Part shown: positions 62,561-64,000 of the stretch, one piece after another
How the letters are laid out: every line of letters begins with the position of its first letter
How positions within the stretch are numbered: position 1 is the first letter of the stretch
From: Nipponacmea schrenckii
Taxonomy: Eukaryota; Mollusca; Gastropoda; Lottiidae
Direction: 5' to 3'
DNA length: 64,000 nt
Assembly (NCBI GenBank): GCA_030562195.1
Contig: CM060199.1
Location: 21,596,338-21,660,337 of the forward strand
The notes under the pieces: generated by a model
Database searches by the model: none
Told to the model about the DNA's origin: nothing
What the model saw: only the letters and a program-made list of their open reading frames with translations
Translations under genes and position numbers: made by a program

Positions 62561-64000
62561 ATGGCTTCCTTACCACCTTCCTTAGGCGTGAGATCAGCAA
62601 CACCCACACCACCAGAAACATTCGAAGATGTCCCACATGGGGCCGGGACATTGGACATAAATATACCTCAACTGGTTGATAATAACATACAACCAGAAGA
62701 CAGTGCATCAAATGTGAAACCTAATAGTGAGGTGAGTGTCACTTTATCTGCACTCAGATACAAGGGATTACAAAGGGAAATAGAACTAAAGACTGAACTA
62801 GAATCACTAAAAACCCAGACAGACCTCCAGAGTGAGAGGGAAGAGATACAGAGAAGGATAGAATTGGAAAATGCAGAATCAAAAGCCAGACAGGCTGCTG
62901 AGAAGGCCATAAAGGTAAGGAGAGAACAAGAATTAAAGCAAAGGATAAAAGAAATAGAAAGAAAGGAGAAAGAATGTGCATTGAAATCAAAACTTAGTGC
63001 TGCAGCAGAGATTAATAGGATTCATATTGACTCTGAGGTGAGTTTTAGACCTCCTTTACAAACGACAACACAGCCTGTGTCTTTACCTCCTCAAGAAAAG
63101 CCAAAAACTGTGAAAGTGAACGAGTTTGTCCCATCTTTTAGTGTAGTTTCTGATACTCCTATGGGCTTTTCTCCAGTAGTGACAGGTGTGAATACCAGTA
63201 GTAACAATGTGAATGTGCAAAGGCCTAGTGACTCAAATAATTGTGATAATGGTCTGACTGGTATCTTAAACAAACTGATTGAGAATCAGAAGGAACAGGC
63301 ATTGCCTGCACAGGACTTACAAACATTCAGTGGAAATGTTTTGGACTTTCCAGCTTTCATGGCCAACTTTAAATTTGCTGTGGAAGACAATACAGCAGAC
63401 CCAGCCAGAAGGCTTGAACTATTAATAAAATATACCTCAGGTGATCCTAGAGAACTTATAAAGCAATGTCCCATGATCAACCCTCCGTCTCAAGCCTATG
63501 AGAGAGCCCGCTATTTGCTTTACAGAGACTATGGAGACCCCTTGATAATGGCTGCCAGTGCGCAGGAGAAAGCAGAAAATTGGGACAAAATTCCAACAGG
63601 TGACAAGCAAGGCTTAAAGAAATATGCTTTATTTCTAAATAACTGTGTGAACATTAAAAATTCAAATAGTGAAATGATAATGATGGACAGTAGTGATTTC
63701 TTGAACATATTGGCATCAAAGATACCATTAGCATATCAACACAAATGGATCAATAAACTAGGTGATCTGCGTGAATACAATCATCGTTCTCCTACCTTAG
63801 AGGACTTTGAAGCCTTTATTGGTAGAATTTCAAGAAATGAAAACGACCCAAGGGTACGAGGTCTTGGGTACCAGCAAAGGTCATCGAGTGTCAAGACTCA
63901 TGTGGGAAATTCCAAACCCTTCAATGATCAACTTAGACCTAAGTTTTCTAGTAAACCCGTAACAAAGACAAAAGTGTTATCAACAAAAGTTCAACTTAAC
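62561..64000 (+). CDS. BEL/Pao-like Gag, open to the window end
   Basis: ATG at 62561 (MASLPPSLGVRSATPTPPE); 480 codons open to the edge. Residues ~65-140 are a charged coiled coil (LQREIELKTELESLK, RRIELENAESKARQAAEKA). A Ser/Asn-rich linker follows, then at ~245-390 a DUF1759-like Gag core (LQTFSGNVLDFPAFMANF, EDNTADPARRLELLIKYTSGD, PSQAYERARYLLYRDYGDP, KIPLAYQHKWINKLGDLRE). The region after that would lead to zinc knuckles and protease outside the window. No break seen, so this is one of the youngest elements here. Family call by Gag type and primer-binding context. Confidence 0.65.
   Translation, partial: MASLPPSLGVRSATPTPPETFEDVPHGAGTLDINIPQLVDNNIQPEDSASNVKPNSEVSVTLSALRYKGLQREIELKTELESLKTQTDLQSEREEIQRRIELENAESKARQAAEKAIKVRREQELKQRIKEIERKEKECALKSKLSAAAEINRIHIDSEVSFRPPLQTTTQPVSLPPQEKPKTVKVNEFVPSFSVVSDTPMGFSPVVTGVNTSSNNVNVQRPSDSNNCDNGLTGILNKLIENQKEQALPAQDLQTFSGNVLDFPAFMANFKFAVEDNTADPARRLELLIKYTSGDPRELIKQCPMINPPSQAYERARYLLYRDYGDPLIMAASAQEKAENWDKIPTGDKQGLKKYALFLNNCVNIKNSNSEMIMMDSSDFLNILASKIPLAYQHKWINKLGDLREYNHRSPTLEDFEAFIGRISRNENDPRVRGLGYQQRSSSVKTHVGNSKPFNDQLRPKFSSKPVTKTKVLSTKVQLN

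Overview
This is a transposon-saturated piece of animal genome, most likely from a mollusc or another lophotrochozoan. The evidence for an animal is histone H1, H3 and H4 remnants with histone-type 3' stem-loops, plus Polinton/Maverick, Penelope-like, RNase H-bearing LINE, Tx1/L1-like, CR1-like, Ty3/gypsy and BEL/Pao-like elements. The mollusc suggestion is an inference from the H1 sequence style and the element mix. No intact host gene is visible. Nearly every coding stretch is a retroelement or virus-like element, most of them broken.

Layout. 1-3021 is the right end of a Polinton (P1), inserted in the endonuclease of an RNase H-bearing LINE (copy A, 3022-~6508, +). A Penelope-like element with an upstream SGNH-hydrolase-like ORF follows (6902-9466), then a Tx1/L1-like LINE fragment (9467-10427) and LINE copy B (~10911-~15185, -). 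A Tx1/L1-like LINE begins near 15290 (+) and runs discontinuously to about 52440, interrupted three times. The interruptions are a second Polinton (P2, 18360-37517), a 5.5 kb gypsy-like LTR element (38271-43792, -), and a Penelope/CR1-like/Penelope block (~44339-51662). A second gypsy element lies at 52551-56045 (+). Then come decayed histone genes (56262-58548), an inverted LTR arm, a 500-bp assembly gap, a ~560-bp tandem repeat array (59290-61353), and a BEL/Pao-like element whose gag is open to the window end.

P2 is the most informative element. It has terminal inverted repeats, a perfect 6-bp target duplication (AATGTG) and two convergent gene blocks. The left block (+) reads PLA2-like, integrase, adenain-type protease, fibre-like, membrane protein, then B-family DNA polymerase. 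The right block (-) reads major capsid, pX-like, packaging ATPase, a 271-aa unknown and penton-like. This is the gene set of an integrating adenovirus-like/adintovirus virus. Almost every gene carries a frameshift, a stop or a truncation, and two LINE fragments sit head to head upstream of the surviving polymerase. P1 is a sister copy of the same family with different lesions.

Order of events, as inferred: the Tx1/L1-like LINE inserted first, then P2, the LTR element and the Penelope block landed in it. P2 was itself hit by LINEs and a small TTAA-flanked element, and its right end was then tandemly duplicated together with LINE flank. The gypsy element at 52551 and the BEL-like gag look youngest.
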